This document shows, piece by piece, positions 51,983 through 60,085 of a DNA stretch of 64,000 nt. The notes under the pieces were generated by a model, which worked only from the letters and a program-made list of their open reading frames with translations, was not told the origin of the DNA and did not search any database. The translations under genes were made by a program, and so were the position numbers. This DNA comes from an uncultured Porphyromonadaceae bacterium (GTDB taxonomy: Bacteria; Bacteroidota; Bacteroidia; Bacteroidales; Coprobacteraceae), in the NCBI GenBank assembly GCA_900545915.1, contig URAV01000007.1:46198-110197 (forward strand), in the 5' to 3' direction. The number at the start of each line of letters is the position of its first letter. Position 1 is the first letter of the stretch.

Positions 51983-52014
51983 TTTGCGTTTTTTTCTGAT
52001 TTAGATTATTTTTG
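51983..52014 (+). promoter_or_regulatory. Promoter for efp
   Basis: TTTG at 51983-51986, 20-bp spacer, TATTTTTG at 52007-52014; 52 bp before the efp ATG. Confidence 0.7.
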
Positions 52015-52066
52015 TACCCGGAAATCAGTGTCCATAATCGAACAATAATTTCAAATAGATAAAAAT

Positions 52067-52630
52067 ATGATTAATGCACAAGACATCAAGAACGGAACAT
52101 GCATCCGTTTAGACGGTAAATTGTACTACTGTATCGAATTTCTTCATGTGAAACCCGGAAAGGGAAATACATTCATGCGTACCAAACTGAAAGAGGTAGT
52201 AAGCGGACGCGTTCTTGACCGTCGTTTTAATATCGGTGAGAAATTGGAGGATGTTCGTGTAGAACGTCGTCCGTTCCAGTTCTCTTATAATGAGGGAGAC
52301 CATTATCATTTCCTGAATCAGGAAACATGGGATGATGTTACCATTGATAAGGCTCTTATTACCGGTGTTGACTTCTTGAAAGAAGGAATGGTGATAGAAG
52401 TTGTTTCGGATGCATCTACCGAAACGGTATTGTTTGCAGAGCTTCCGGTAAAAGTAGAGCTTCAAGTTACCTATACCGAACCGGGAATTAAGGGAGATAC
52501 TGCAACGAATACCTTGAAACCGGCGACTGTAGAAACCGGTGCTGAAGTCCGCGTTCCTTTGTTTATTAATACGGGAGAAACGATTCGTATCGATACGAGA
52601 ACGGGAGAATATATGGAACGTGTTCGTTAA
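52067..52630 (+). CDS. efp: Elongation factor P
   Basis: Rescues ribosomes stalled at polyproline. The 187-residue protein has the three-domain EF-P layout. The tip loop reads HVKPGKGNTFMRTK with K32 at the modifiable position (lysine type), and the C-terminus IRIDTRTGEYMERV is diagnostic. A terminator follows. Confidence 0.97.
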   Translation: MINAQDIKNGTCIRLDGKLYYCIEFLHVKPGKGNTFMRTKLKEVVSGRVLDRRFNIGEKLEDVRVERRPFQFSYNEGDHYHFLNQETWDDVTIDKALITGVDFLKEGMVIEVVSDASTETVLFAELPVKVELQVTYTEPGIKGDTATNTLKPATVETGAEVRVPLFINTGETIRIDTRTGEYMERVR

Positions 52631-52657
52631 GTATGAGAAAGATTCAATAATTATTGG

Positions 52658-52692
52658 ACGGTCTGGCACTGAAAAGTTTCAGACCGTTTTTT
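52658..52692 (+). terminator. Terminator after efp
   Basis: Stem ACGGTCTG/CAGACCGT with 14-nt loop, then TTTTTTG. Confidence 0.85.
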
Positions 52693-52821
52693 GTTGAGAC
52701 AAAGGGAAAATATAAAAAACTTGACCGTATCACTTTATCGAAAATTTAAACGTTTTTTGTCTGTAAATTAAAAACAGACCTTTATATAAAAAGTATATAG
52801 AAAATTTTATACCTTTATGCC

Positions 52822-52915
52822 CTGAATAAAATCTTCCGTGTGCTTGCTACCACGTTAAAAACAAGAACTCCTTTCTCGTGTCCGTATAATCCCGGAAGAA
52901 TATAATCTATTTTTA
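52822..52915 (+). ncRNA. Possible structured RNA upstream of queC
   Basis: A -7-like element (TACCTTTA, 52811-52818) precedes a foldable region. A terminal helix TCTTCCG (52833-52839) with CGGAAGA (52894-52900) encloses a symmetric internal loop of 12 nt on each side (52840-52851 and 52882-52893), then a second helix CACG (52852-52855)/CGTG (52878-52881). A U-rich tail follows. The large symmetric bubble recalls 6S RNA (the Bacteroidales-1 motif has been linked to 6S), but it could also be a queC leader element. Only two short helices are seen, so this is tentative. Confidence 0.4.
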
Positions 52916-52939
52916 TTTTAAGATTGAACGATAAAAATT

Positions 52940-53602
52940 ATGAAGAAAAAAGAAACTGCATTAGTTTGTTTTTCCGGAGGTCAGGATTCTACTACCTGTC
53001 TGTTTTGGGCATTGTCGCGTTTTGAATCGGTAGAGGCAGTCTGTTTTGTTTATGGACAAAAACATGTGAAAGAGGTAGATGTAGCCCGTAAAATTGCGGT
53101 AGAGGCAGGAGTCCCGTTTGAGGTTCTCGATGTTTCTTTGATAGGTCAGTTGACTCATAATTCTCTGACGGATTTCAATATGGTGATGGATAAAGAAAAG
53201 CCTGAAGATTCTTATCCGAATACATTTGTACCCGGGCGCAACATGGTTTTCTTGACGTTTGCAGCTATTAAGGCATTCCAAAAAGGAATACACCATTTAG
53301 TGACGGGAGTGTCTCAAGCTGATTTTAGCGGTTATCCTGATTGTCGGGATACTTTTATCCGATCGTTAAATGTTTCCCTTAATTTGGCAATGGATACGCA
53401 TTTTGAAATACATACTCCGTTAATGTGGAGAGATAAAGAAGCCGTGTGGAAGCTATCGGATGAATTAGGTGTTTTCGATTTGGTTCGGAATGAGACTTTG
53501 ACGTGTTATAACGGTATTCCTGCAGACGGTTGCGGAGAATGTCCTGCTTGTAAATTGCGGAAACACGGTTTGGATTTGTATTTGAAACATCGTAACGAAT
53601 AG
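52940..53602 (+). CDS. queC: 7-cyano-7-deazaguanine synthase
   Basis: Makes preQ0 from 7-carboxy-7-deazaguanine in queuosine biosynthesis. The 220-residue protein has the PP-loop CFSGGQDSTTCL, FVPGRNMVFLT, and the zinc-binding cysteines CGECPACKLR. No other queuosine gene is adjacent. About 120 nt of upstream leader may hold an RNA structure. Confidence 0.95.
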   Translation: MKKKETALVCFSGGQDSTTCLFWALSRFESVEAVCFVYGQKHVKEVDVARKIAVEAGVPFEVLDVSLIGQLTHNSLTDFNMVMDKEKPEDSYPNTFVPGRNMVFLTFAAIKAFQKGIHHLVTGVSQADFSGYPDCRDTFIRSLNVSLNLAMDTHFEIHTPLMWRDKEAVWKLSDELGVFDLVRNETLTCYNGIPADGCGECPACKLRKHGLDLYLKHRNE

Positions 53603-53645
53603 AAATAATTTCAGGAGTTTTTTTAACATAAAACTAAAAAATCCA

Positions 53646-53653
53646 TACCTTTG
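53646..53653 (+). promoter_or_regulatory. -7 element for the glycosyltransferase gene
   Basis: TACCTTTG, full TAnnTTTG match, 25 bp before the ATG at 53679. Confidence 0.55.
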
Positions 53654-53678
53654 TCTTTTCTCATAATATAATGATGCT

Positions 53679-54677
53679 ATGCCGTATTTTTCAATTATCA
53701 TACCGGTTTATAATCGCCCGGATGAAGTTCGGGAATTATTAGAAAGTCTGAGCAAACAGACATTAAAAGATTTTGAGGTTATTTTAATTGAGGATGGTTC
53801 TGTCAATCGATGTGATACGGTGGCTCAGGAGTTTGACAAAAATCTGAATATCTGTTATTTCTATAAAGAAAATTCGGGGCGTAGCCTTACTCGGAATTAT
53901 GGAATGGAAAGAGCCTCGGGAGAATATTTGATTTTTTTTGATTCTGATTGTATCATTCCCGAACGTTATTTTGAGATTGTCAAAGCCCGGTTGGATGAAG
54001 ATTATGCCGATTGTTTCGGCGGCCCGGATGCAGCGCATGCGTCTTTTAATAATTTGCAGAAAGCGATTAGTTATTCTATGACCTCATTTTTCACGACGGG
54101 AGGTATTCGGGGCGGGAAAAAAGGTATGGAAAAGTTTACTCCGAGAACGTTCAATATGGGCTTTTCCAAAGACGTATATAAGCGTGTGGGCGGTTTTAAA
54201 GATATGTTCGGAGAAGATATAGATTTGAGTTTGCGAATTCAAAAGGCCGGTTTCCGTACAATATTGATCCGAGACGCATTCGTATATCATAAACGTCGTG
54301 TGAGTTTTCGATCGTTTTATCGTCAGGTTTCGGTATTCGGGAGAGCCCGAGTTGATTTGTATTTGCTTCATCCGGAATCATTAAAGATCGTTCATCTTTT
54401 ACCTGCGGCATTTGTGCTTGGCTCATTGTTGCTGATTGTATTGTCTTTTTTCTGTGTTTGGGCATTGTTTCCGTTAGTAGCATACTTCTTAGCAATTTTT
54501 CTCGAATCGTTGATCTGTAACCGGAGTCTGCGTATTGCCGGATTGTCGATTGTGACGAGTATCGTACAGTTAGGCGGGTACGGAATAGGTTTTTTAAGTG
54601 CATTTGTTAAGAAAGTTATTTTCCATAGGACAGGTGATACGGATGCTGAACTTGAGAGGCTGTATAAGAAGAAGTAA
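53679..54677 (+). CDS. Glycosyltransferase family 2, membrane-associated
   Basis: A 332-residue GT-A fold enzyme: YFSIIIPVYNRPDEV start, NSGRSLTRNYGMERASGEYLIFFDSD (metal-binding DSD), and FGEDIDLSLRIQKAG (acceptor ED motif). Two to three hydrophobic segments follow (about 235-310), anchoring it to the inner membrane. It probably adds a sugar to a lipid-linked or surface glycan; donor and acceptor cannot be read from sequence. It stands alone, with its own promoter. Confidence 0.85.
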   Translation: MPYFSIIIPVYNRPDEVRELLESLSKQTLKDFEVILIEDGSVNRCDTVAQEFDKNLNICYFYKENSGRSLTRNYGMERASGEYLIFFDSDCIIPERYFEIVKARLDEDYADCFGGPDAAHASFNNLQKAISYSMTSFFTTGGIRGGKKGMEKFTPRTFNMGFSKDVYKRVGGFKDMFGEDIDLSLRIQKAGFRTILIRDAFVYHKRRVSFRSFYRQVSVFGRARVDLYLLHPESLKIVHLLPAAFVLGSLLLIVLSFFCVWALFPLVAYFLAIFLESLICNRSLRIAGLSIVTSIVQLGGYGIGFLSAFVKKVIFHRTGDTDAELERLYKKK

Positions 54678-54959
54678 GAAAAAGAATGTATGAGAGATTT
54701 TCGTTGAGGTCGTTTCCCGATTTTGATGAGAATTGTAGTAGGTTGTGTGACGAACATGAATGAGAGAACAGACCGAAAAAAGTGATAATATATTTTTTGT
54801 CGAAAAATTTAGGCATGATCTTAATCAATCTGCATAGTGTTTAAAATGATATTTATTTCGCCTATTCTTTCCAAATACTCCTTTTATCTCTATTGAAAAT
54901 GTCGCTTTTGGACTATTAAATGCGATAAAAAGAACTTTTTTTATATCTATCTGTTGTTC
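54678..54959. other. Intergenic stretch before the DUF5686-like gene
   Basis: About 280 bp, AT-rich. No supported gene, terminator or repeat seen; the promoter of the next gene begins at its right end. Confidence 0.5.
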
Positions 54960-54967
54960 TATCTTTG
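54960..54967 (+). promoter_or_regulatory. -7 element for the DUF5686-like gene
   Basis: TATCTTTG, full TAnnTTTG match, 36 bp before ATG 55004. Its position favours the 55004 start over the internal ATG at 55076. Confidence 0.55.
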
Positions 54968-55003
54968 CCCGAGTTGGTGAAAAAGATAAAAAGATGGTTT
55001 TAA

Positions 55004-57592
55004 ATGGAAAGGTTAAATAGGTTTCGAGGTTTTTGTTTTTCATCTTTTTGTGATAATATTCGCACATATCTGGTTATGTTGTTTTTCCTGCTGTTCGGGA
55101 TATCGGGACAAGCACAGAAGACCGTGACGGGATATGTGACCGATTCTATTTCCGGTGAACCGGTTTCCTATGCCTCCGTGTATGTAAAAAGTACGGGAAC
55201 AGGTACGAGAAGCGATGACGACGGTCGATTTGTATTGAAGCGCCCTTCAGGGTCTACTGAAATTGTTATTTCGGCTATCGGTTATGTTGAGAAAACCGTA
55301 AAACTTACGTCGGGGAGTAATGCGACTTTGCAGATACAAATGAGACCAGCCGACTATCAGTTGAAAGAAGTTGTTGTTCGTCCGAAAAAAGAGCGGTATA
55401 GACGTAAAGGGAATCCTGCGGTAGATTTTGTGAAAAATGTTATGGCAGCTAATGAGAAGAATGATCCAAGACAACATGATTATTATTCTTATGAGAGATA
55501 TGAAAAGGTTACCTTTGCTTTAAATGACTTTAAGAATAATAAAATTGCCGGGAAAAAATATGATTTCTTGTCGGCTTATATAGATTCATCCGATATTTCT
55601 CGGAAACCGGTATTGAATATTTCGGAACGGGAAAAGCTCGAGACGGTCTATTACCGAAAATCTCCTCATACCGAGAAAACAATAATTCTGGGGAAAAAAC
55701 ATTCGGGAATGGATGAGGTTATATCTCCTCAAGGTATGGAAGCGATGATGAACGAGACATTTAAGGACGTCGACTTATTTAAAAATAATATTTCGTTGTT
55801 TACGAATAAATTTGTAAGTCCTTTATCGTCTATAGGACCATCTTTCTATAAATATTATTTGGCGGATACAGTAGTTTTGGAGGGAGATTCCTGTGCTATT
55901 TTGTCTTTTGCTCCTGCTAATTCCGAATCTTTCGGATTTGTCGGGCAGATGTGGGTAACTTTAGATTCTACATGGTTTGTAAAAAGAGCCCGTTTGCTTT
56001 TATCGACAAATATCAATCTGAATTTTGTAGAGGATATGGAAATTGACCAGAGTTATACGCGAGCTCCTGATGGGACACGTCTGGTTCAAAGGGATTTCTT
56101 GACTACGGATTTTAAATTAAAATCGAACAGTAAAAGTGGAATACATGCTCGAAGATTGGTTACATTTAAAGATCAGTCATTCGATCCTCCTGAAGATATG
56201 TCGATATTTAGTATTCCCGAAAAGGAAAAGCTGGCAGACGGAGCAGAGTCGCGAAAAGAGGATTTTTGGAAAGAACGTCGGCATGAACCTTTACAAGGAA
56301 AGGAGAATCTTGTTGCTCGAATGATGACGCAGTTGAGGTCTTATCCGGCTTTTTATTATACAGAAAAAGTTATCGGCGCTTTAGTTGCCGGATATATACC
56401 GACCCGAAAAGAGAAAAATCTTATTGATTTAGGACCGATGAATACGACAATCAGCGGAAACTCGTTAGAGGGTGCTCGATTTAGGGTCGGCGGGATGACT
56501 ACTGCGAATTTGAATCCGCATTGGTTTGGTAAAGCTTATTTGGCATACGGAACTAAAGATGAAAAATTGAAATATTTAGCTGAAGTCGAATATTCGTTTT
56601 TACGGAAAAAGGAACATCAGAATGAGTTCCCTATACATTCTTTGAAAGCCTCGTATAATTATGATATAGATCAATTAGGACAACATTATTTATATACGAA
56701 TAAAGATAATGTGTTTCTTTCGGTAAAACGTAAGAGGGATAGTCGGGTTACATATTTGCGAGATGCCCGTTTAGAATATACTCGTGAATTTTACTCGGGA
56801 TTTTCTTATAAGGCAATTTTACGTTATCGCACCCAGTATGCGACGCCGAATTTTGTCCCGTTTCTGAAAATGAGTGAGATAGAGGGAGAATATACTCCGG
56901 TGAAAGACTATTCTATGGGAGAGTTGGAGGTGCGGTTACGATATGCACCGAATGAAAAATATTATCAGAGCAAATCATATCGTTATCCGGTTTCATTGGA
57001 TATGCCGGTTTTTACTTTATCTCATATAGTTGCGCATAAAGGAGTGATGGGCAGTGATTATTCATATAATTGTACAGAATTCGGGTTTCAGAAACGATTT
57101 TGGTTTTCTGCATTCGGTTATACCGATGTGATATTACGGGCAGGAAAAGTTTGGGATAAAGTTCCGTTCCCGTTATTGCTTATTCCGAATGCGAATCTTT
57201 CATATACGATCCAGCCGGAATCGTTTACCCAGATGAATGCTATGGAGTTTTTGAATGACCAGTATGTATCGTGGGATGTTACCTATTATGCCAATGGTTG
57301 GATATTCAATCGGATACCTTTCTTAAAAAAATTACAATGGAGAGAAGTTGGAACATTCCGAGGATGGTATGGGGATTTAAGCAAAAAGAATATCCCGACA
57401 GCCGAAAACGGATTGTTTGTATTTCCTGAAGGCAGTTATGTAATGGGAAAAATGCCTTATATGGAAGCCGGAGTGGGGATAGAAAATATTTTTAAGTTTC
57501 TTCGACTTGATTATGTCTGGCGTCTGACCTATCGGGATCACCCCCATATAAATAAGCACGGAGTCCGTTTCTCTATGAGATTTACATTTTAG
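55004..57592 (+). CDS. DUF5686-like outer-membrane protein with carboxypeptidase-regulatory-like domain
   Basis: An 862-residue exported protein. A basic N-region and hydrophobic segment (MLFFLLFGISGQAQ) act as signal. Residues about 38-120 form a CarboxypepD_reg-like beta-sandwich (TVTGYVTDSISGEPVSYASVYV), as in SusC N-termini. The rest is a large beta-rich region ending GVRFSMRFTF, consistent with an outer-membrane barrel (DUF5686 type). It is not a TonB transporter: no plug seen. Function unknown. Convergent with the UDP-sugar gene. Confidence 0.75.
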   Translation: MERLNRFRGFCFSSFCDNIRTYLVMLFFLLFGISGQAQKTVTGYVTDSISGEPVSYASVYVKSTGTGTRSDDDGRFVLKRPSGSTEIVISAIGYVEKTVKLTSGSNATLQIQMRPADYQLKEVVVRPKKERYRRKGNPAVDFVKNVMAANEKNDPRQHDYYSYERYEKVTFALNDFKNNKIAGKKYDFLSAYIDSSDISRKPVLNISEREKLETVYYRKSPHTEKTIILGKKHSGMDEVISPQGMEAMMNETFKDVDLFKNNISLFTNKFVSPLSSIGPSFYKYYLADTVVLEGDSCAILSFAPANSESFGFVGQMWVTLDSTWFVKRARLLLSTNINLNFVEDMEIDQSYTRAPDGTRLVQRDFLTTDFKLKSNSKSGIHARRLVTFKDQSFDPPEDMSIFSIPEKEKLADGAESRKEDFWKERRHEPLQGKENLVARMMTQLRSYPAFYYTEKVIGALVAGYIPTRKEKNLIDLGPMNTTISGNSLEGARFRVGGMTTANLNPHWFGKAYLAYGTKDEKLKYLAEVEYSFLRKKEHQNEFPIHSLKASYNYDIDQLGQHYLYTNKDNVFLSVKRKRDSRVTYLRDARLEYTREFYSGFSYKAILRYRTQYATPNFVPFLKMSEIEGEYTPVKDYSMGELEVRLRYAPNEKYYQSKSYRYPVSLDMPVFTLSHIVAHKGVMGSDYSYNCTEFGFQKRFWFSAFGYTDVILRAGKVWDKVPFPLLLIPNANLSYTIQPESFTQMNAMEFLNDQYVSWDVTYYANGWIFNRIPFLKKLQWREVGTFRGWYGDLSKKNIPTAENGLFVFPEGSYVMGKMPYMEAGVGIENIFKFLRLDYVWRLTYRDHPHINKHGVRFSMRFTF

Positions 57593-57623
57593 AGGCATTG
57601 GTTTGAATCGGTATGAATCCGAT

Positions 57624-57686
57624 TATAAAAAAATCCCGAATTAATGAATTCATTCCGTTTGAGAGGATTTCATGTTTTCGGGATTT
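57624..57686 (-). terminator. Terminator after the UDP-glucuronate decarboxylase gene
   Basis: Minus-strand stem AAATCCCGAA/TTCGGGATTT (10 bp) with a 37-nt loop and a following T run (TTTTTTATAA). It serves the leftward gene; plus-strand side lacks a T run. Confidence 0.7.
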
Positions 57687-57706
57687 CACTATGTAGATTC
57701 TTCGGG

Positions 57707-58639
57707 TTATAGGATTCGTTTGAAATATTCGATAGTCTCTTTTAGTCCGTCTTCTAAAGCAATTGTCGGCTCCCATTTCAGTTTCTCTTTAGCTAAAGAG
57801 ATGTCGGGTTTTCTTTGAGTGGGATCATCTGCAGGAAGAGGCATAAACACCAATTTTGATTTCGATCCGGTGAGGCGAATGACTTTTTCCGCTAATTCAA
57901 GCATAGTAAATTCTCCCGGATTCCCGAGATTGACGGGACCGATAAAGTCTTCATTTTCCATCATTCGAATCATACCTTCTACTAAATCACTTACGTATTG
58001 AAAACTACGAGTTTGTAATCCGTTTCCGTAGATTGTCAAGTCTTTTCCCTGTAAAGCTTGGACAATAAAGTTAGAGACTACTCGTCCGTCCTGTGGATGC
58101 ATATTGGGACCATAGGTATTGAATATGCGGATTATACGAATATCGACATTATTACATCGGTGATAATCCATGAATAAGGTCTCGGCGCAGCGTTTGCCTT
58201 CATCATAACAAGAGCGAATGCCGATCGGATTGACATTTCCCCAATAGCTTTCTATTTGCGGATGTATTTGCGGATCTCCGTAAACTTCGCTTGTAGAGGC
58301 CTGCAAAACTCGAGCTCCGGCTCTTTTTGCAATCCCCAACACATTGATAGAACCTAATATAGAAGCTTTTATTGTTTGAATAGGATCGTATTGATAATGT
58401 ATGGGAGATGCCGGACAAGCCAGATTGTATATCTGGTCGGTTTCGAGATAATAAGGCATCGTAATATCGTGGCGGATGACTTCGAAATAGGGATTTTTCA
58501 ACAAATGAACGATATTTTCTTTACTTCCTGTAAAAAAGTTATCCAAACAGATTACTTCATTGCCTTCGTTTAGAAGCCGTTCACATAAATGAGAACCGAT
58601 GAATCCTGCTCCTCCGGTAACTAATATTCTTTTTTTCAT
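57707..58639 (-). CDS. UDP-glucuronate decarboxylase-like SDR enzyme
   Basis: Extended short-chain dehydrogenase, 310 residues. NAD-binding GGAGFIGSHLCERL at the N-terminus, catalytic STSEVYGDP and YDEGKR (Tyr-x-x-x-Lys), and TRSFQYVSDLVEGMIR. These features and NLACPASPIHYQYDPIQT match UXS-type enzymes that make UDP-xylose from UDP-glucuronate. It supplies a surface-glycan sugar nucleotide. It is divergent from radC. Confidence 0.88.
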   Translation of the reverse strand: MKKRILVTGGAGFIGSHLCERLLNEGNEVICLDNFFTGSKENIVHLLKNPYFEVIRHDITMPYYLETDQIYNLACPASPIHYQYDPIQTIKASILGSINVLGIAKRAGARVLQASTSEVYGDPQIHPQIESYWGNVNPIGIRSCYDEGKRCAETLFMDYHRCNNVDIRIIRIFNTYGPNMHPQDGRVVSNFIVQALQGKDLTIYGNGLQTRSFQYVSDLVEGMIRMMENEDFIGPVNLGNPGEFTMLELAEKVIRLTGSKSKLVFMPLPADDPTQRKPDISLAKEKLKWEPTIALEDGLKETIEYFKRIL

Positions 58640-58771
58640 AAAAAGTATTATTGAATGAGTCTCAAAAGCAAATGTCGTAAAAAAATATGTATGACCGAAA
58701 TTTATTCCCGGAATCTTTTAAACGAATATAAAAAGGGTTATATTCGTTTTTGATTTATTATTTGCGATATA

Positions 58772-59470
58772 ATGAGAACGAAAGATAAAATGGTGATAAC
58801 CGATTGGGCTTTGGAGGATCGTCCGCGGGAAAAGATGCTTTTAAAGGGCATTCGCTCATTATCGAATGCCGAGTTGATAGCAATCTTGATAGGTTCTGGT
58901 AATAGGAAAGAAACAGCAGTGGAATTGTCGCAACGTATTTTGAATACAATGGGAAATAGTTTGAATCGTTTGGGAAAAGTTTCTGTTCAAGACTTGACCG
59001 GCCAGTTTGAAGGTATAGGAGAAGCTAAAGCTATCAGTATTATTGCTGCGTTAGAGTTGGGGCGTAGAAGGAAAAGTGAGGATGTTTCGATAAGACGTAA
59101 AATAACTTGCAGTAGGGATGTTTATGATTTGATGTATGCGTCTATGATAGATTTACCTCAAGAAGAATTTTGGATTGTGTTGTTGAATGCCGCCAACACG
59201 GTTTTAGATACTATCCGTGTCAGTCAAGGAGGAACGGCGGCGACTCTGGTCGATATTAAATTGGTACTTAAACCTGCGATTTTGCAGCAAGCATCTTCGG
59301 TAATGTTATGTCATAATCATCCGTCTAATAATGTTACTCCGAGTCAGGCGGATTATGAGTTGACTGCTAAGATCGTTTCAGCAGCATCTTTTTTAGATAT
59401 TCGTGTCCTCGATCATCTGATTATTTGTGAAAGTGGGTATTATAGTTTTGCTGATGAAGGACGCTTATAA
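58772..59470 (+). CDS. radC: RadC-like JAB domain protein
   Basis: A 232-residue protein with a helix-hairpin-helix-like N-terminal region (LTGQFEGIGEAKAISIIAALELGRR) and a C-terminal JAMM/JAB metal-binding motif (MLCHNHPSNNVTPSQAD). The in vivo role of RadC is unsettled; the original DNA-repair assignment in E. coli was later withdrawn. A long hairpin follows. Confidence 0.92.
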   Translation: MRTKDKMVITDWALEDRPREKMLLKGIRSLSNAELIAILIGSGNRKETAVELSQRILNTMGNSLNRLGKVSVQDLTGQFEGIGEAKAISIIAALELGRRRKSEDVSIRRKITCSRDVYDLMYASMIDLPQEEFWIVLLNAANTVLDTIRVSQGGTAATLVDIKLVLKPAILQQASSVMLCHNHPSNNVTPSQADYELTAKIVSAASFLDIRVLDHLIICESGYYSFADEGRL

Positions 59471-59490
59471 AGTAGGGACAGAAAATCTTC

Positions 59491-59548
59491 TGAGCAATCA
59501 TGAATAAGTTAGTAGTCTACGGACTACTAACTTATTCATGATTGCTCA
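59491..59548. terminator. Perfect 27-bp inverted repeat with TACG loop
   Basis: Arms 59491-59517 and 59522-59548 are exact reverse complements with a 4-nt loop (TACG). They fill most of the 83-bp gap between convergent radC and the carbonic-anhydrase-like gene. It may be a bidirectional terminator, but it is longer and more perfect than others here and the T-tracts are weak. Confidence 0.6.
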
Positions 59549-59553
59549 TTTAA

Positions 59554-60075
59554 TTACTCATTGTTTTTATACCATTCAGAATACATCAGGTAATTTTTTG
59601 CAATTTTTTGATTGATTTCTTTTGACTGTTCGGGATCTACCATTTTTATGAATTTAGCGGGCGCACCTCCCCATAATTCGCCGGGTTTTATTTCTGTTTT
59701 GCTTAAAACGACAGATCCTGCGGCAACAATAGCCCCTTCGCCCACTATGGCATGATCGAGTATTACCGATCCCATACCTATGAGAGCTCCATCTTTTATT
59801 GTAGCTCCGTGTATGGTGACGTTGTGCCCGATTGAGACATCGTTTCCGATTTCTATTGTCGATTTTTGGTAAAGAGTATGGAGTACCGATCCGTCTTGAA
59901 TATTTACCCGATTTCCGATACGAATGGAGTTTACATCTCCCCGTAAAACCGTATTGAACCATATACTGCAATCGTTACCTAAAACGATGTCGCCTATAAG
60001 GGTTGCATTATCCGCCAAGAAACAATTGTTTCCGATGTTGGGAGTGTATCCTCGAACGCTTTTTATAAGAGCCAT
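59554..60075 (-). CDS. Gamma-carbonic-anhydrase-like hexapeptide protein
   Basis: A 173-residue left-handed beta-helix protein with repeated hexapeptides (IGDIVLGNDCSIWFNTVLRGDVNSIRIGNRVNIQDGSVLH). Zinc-type histidines appear in GSVLH, IGHNVTIHGA. Similar to the YrdA/PaaY group; carbonic anhydrase activity of that group is often not shown. It lies 10 bp after pepP in the same leftward operon. Confidence 0.85.
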   Translation of the reverse strand: MALIKSVRGYTPNIGNNCFLADNATLIGDIVLGNDCSIWFNTVLRGDVNSIRIGNRVNIQDGSVLHTLYQKSTIEIGNDVSIGHNVTIHGATIKDGALIGMGSVILDHAIVGEGAIVAAGSVVLSKTEIKPGELWGGAPAKFIKMVDPEQSKEINQKIAKNYLMYSEWYKNNE

Positions 60076-60085
60076 AGTCTGATTT

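Noticed and set aside
52109..52669. Leftward 186-codon frame opposite efp.
   Set aside because: Antisense to a highly conserved gene; the codon pattern explains the open frame.
54700..54790. Part of the GT2-DUF5686 gap looked like another repeat copy.
   Set aside because: Only scattered short matches to copies A-C, and no inverted ends.
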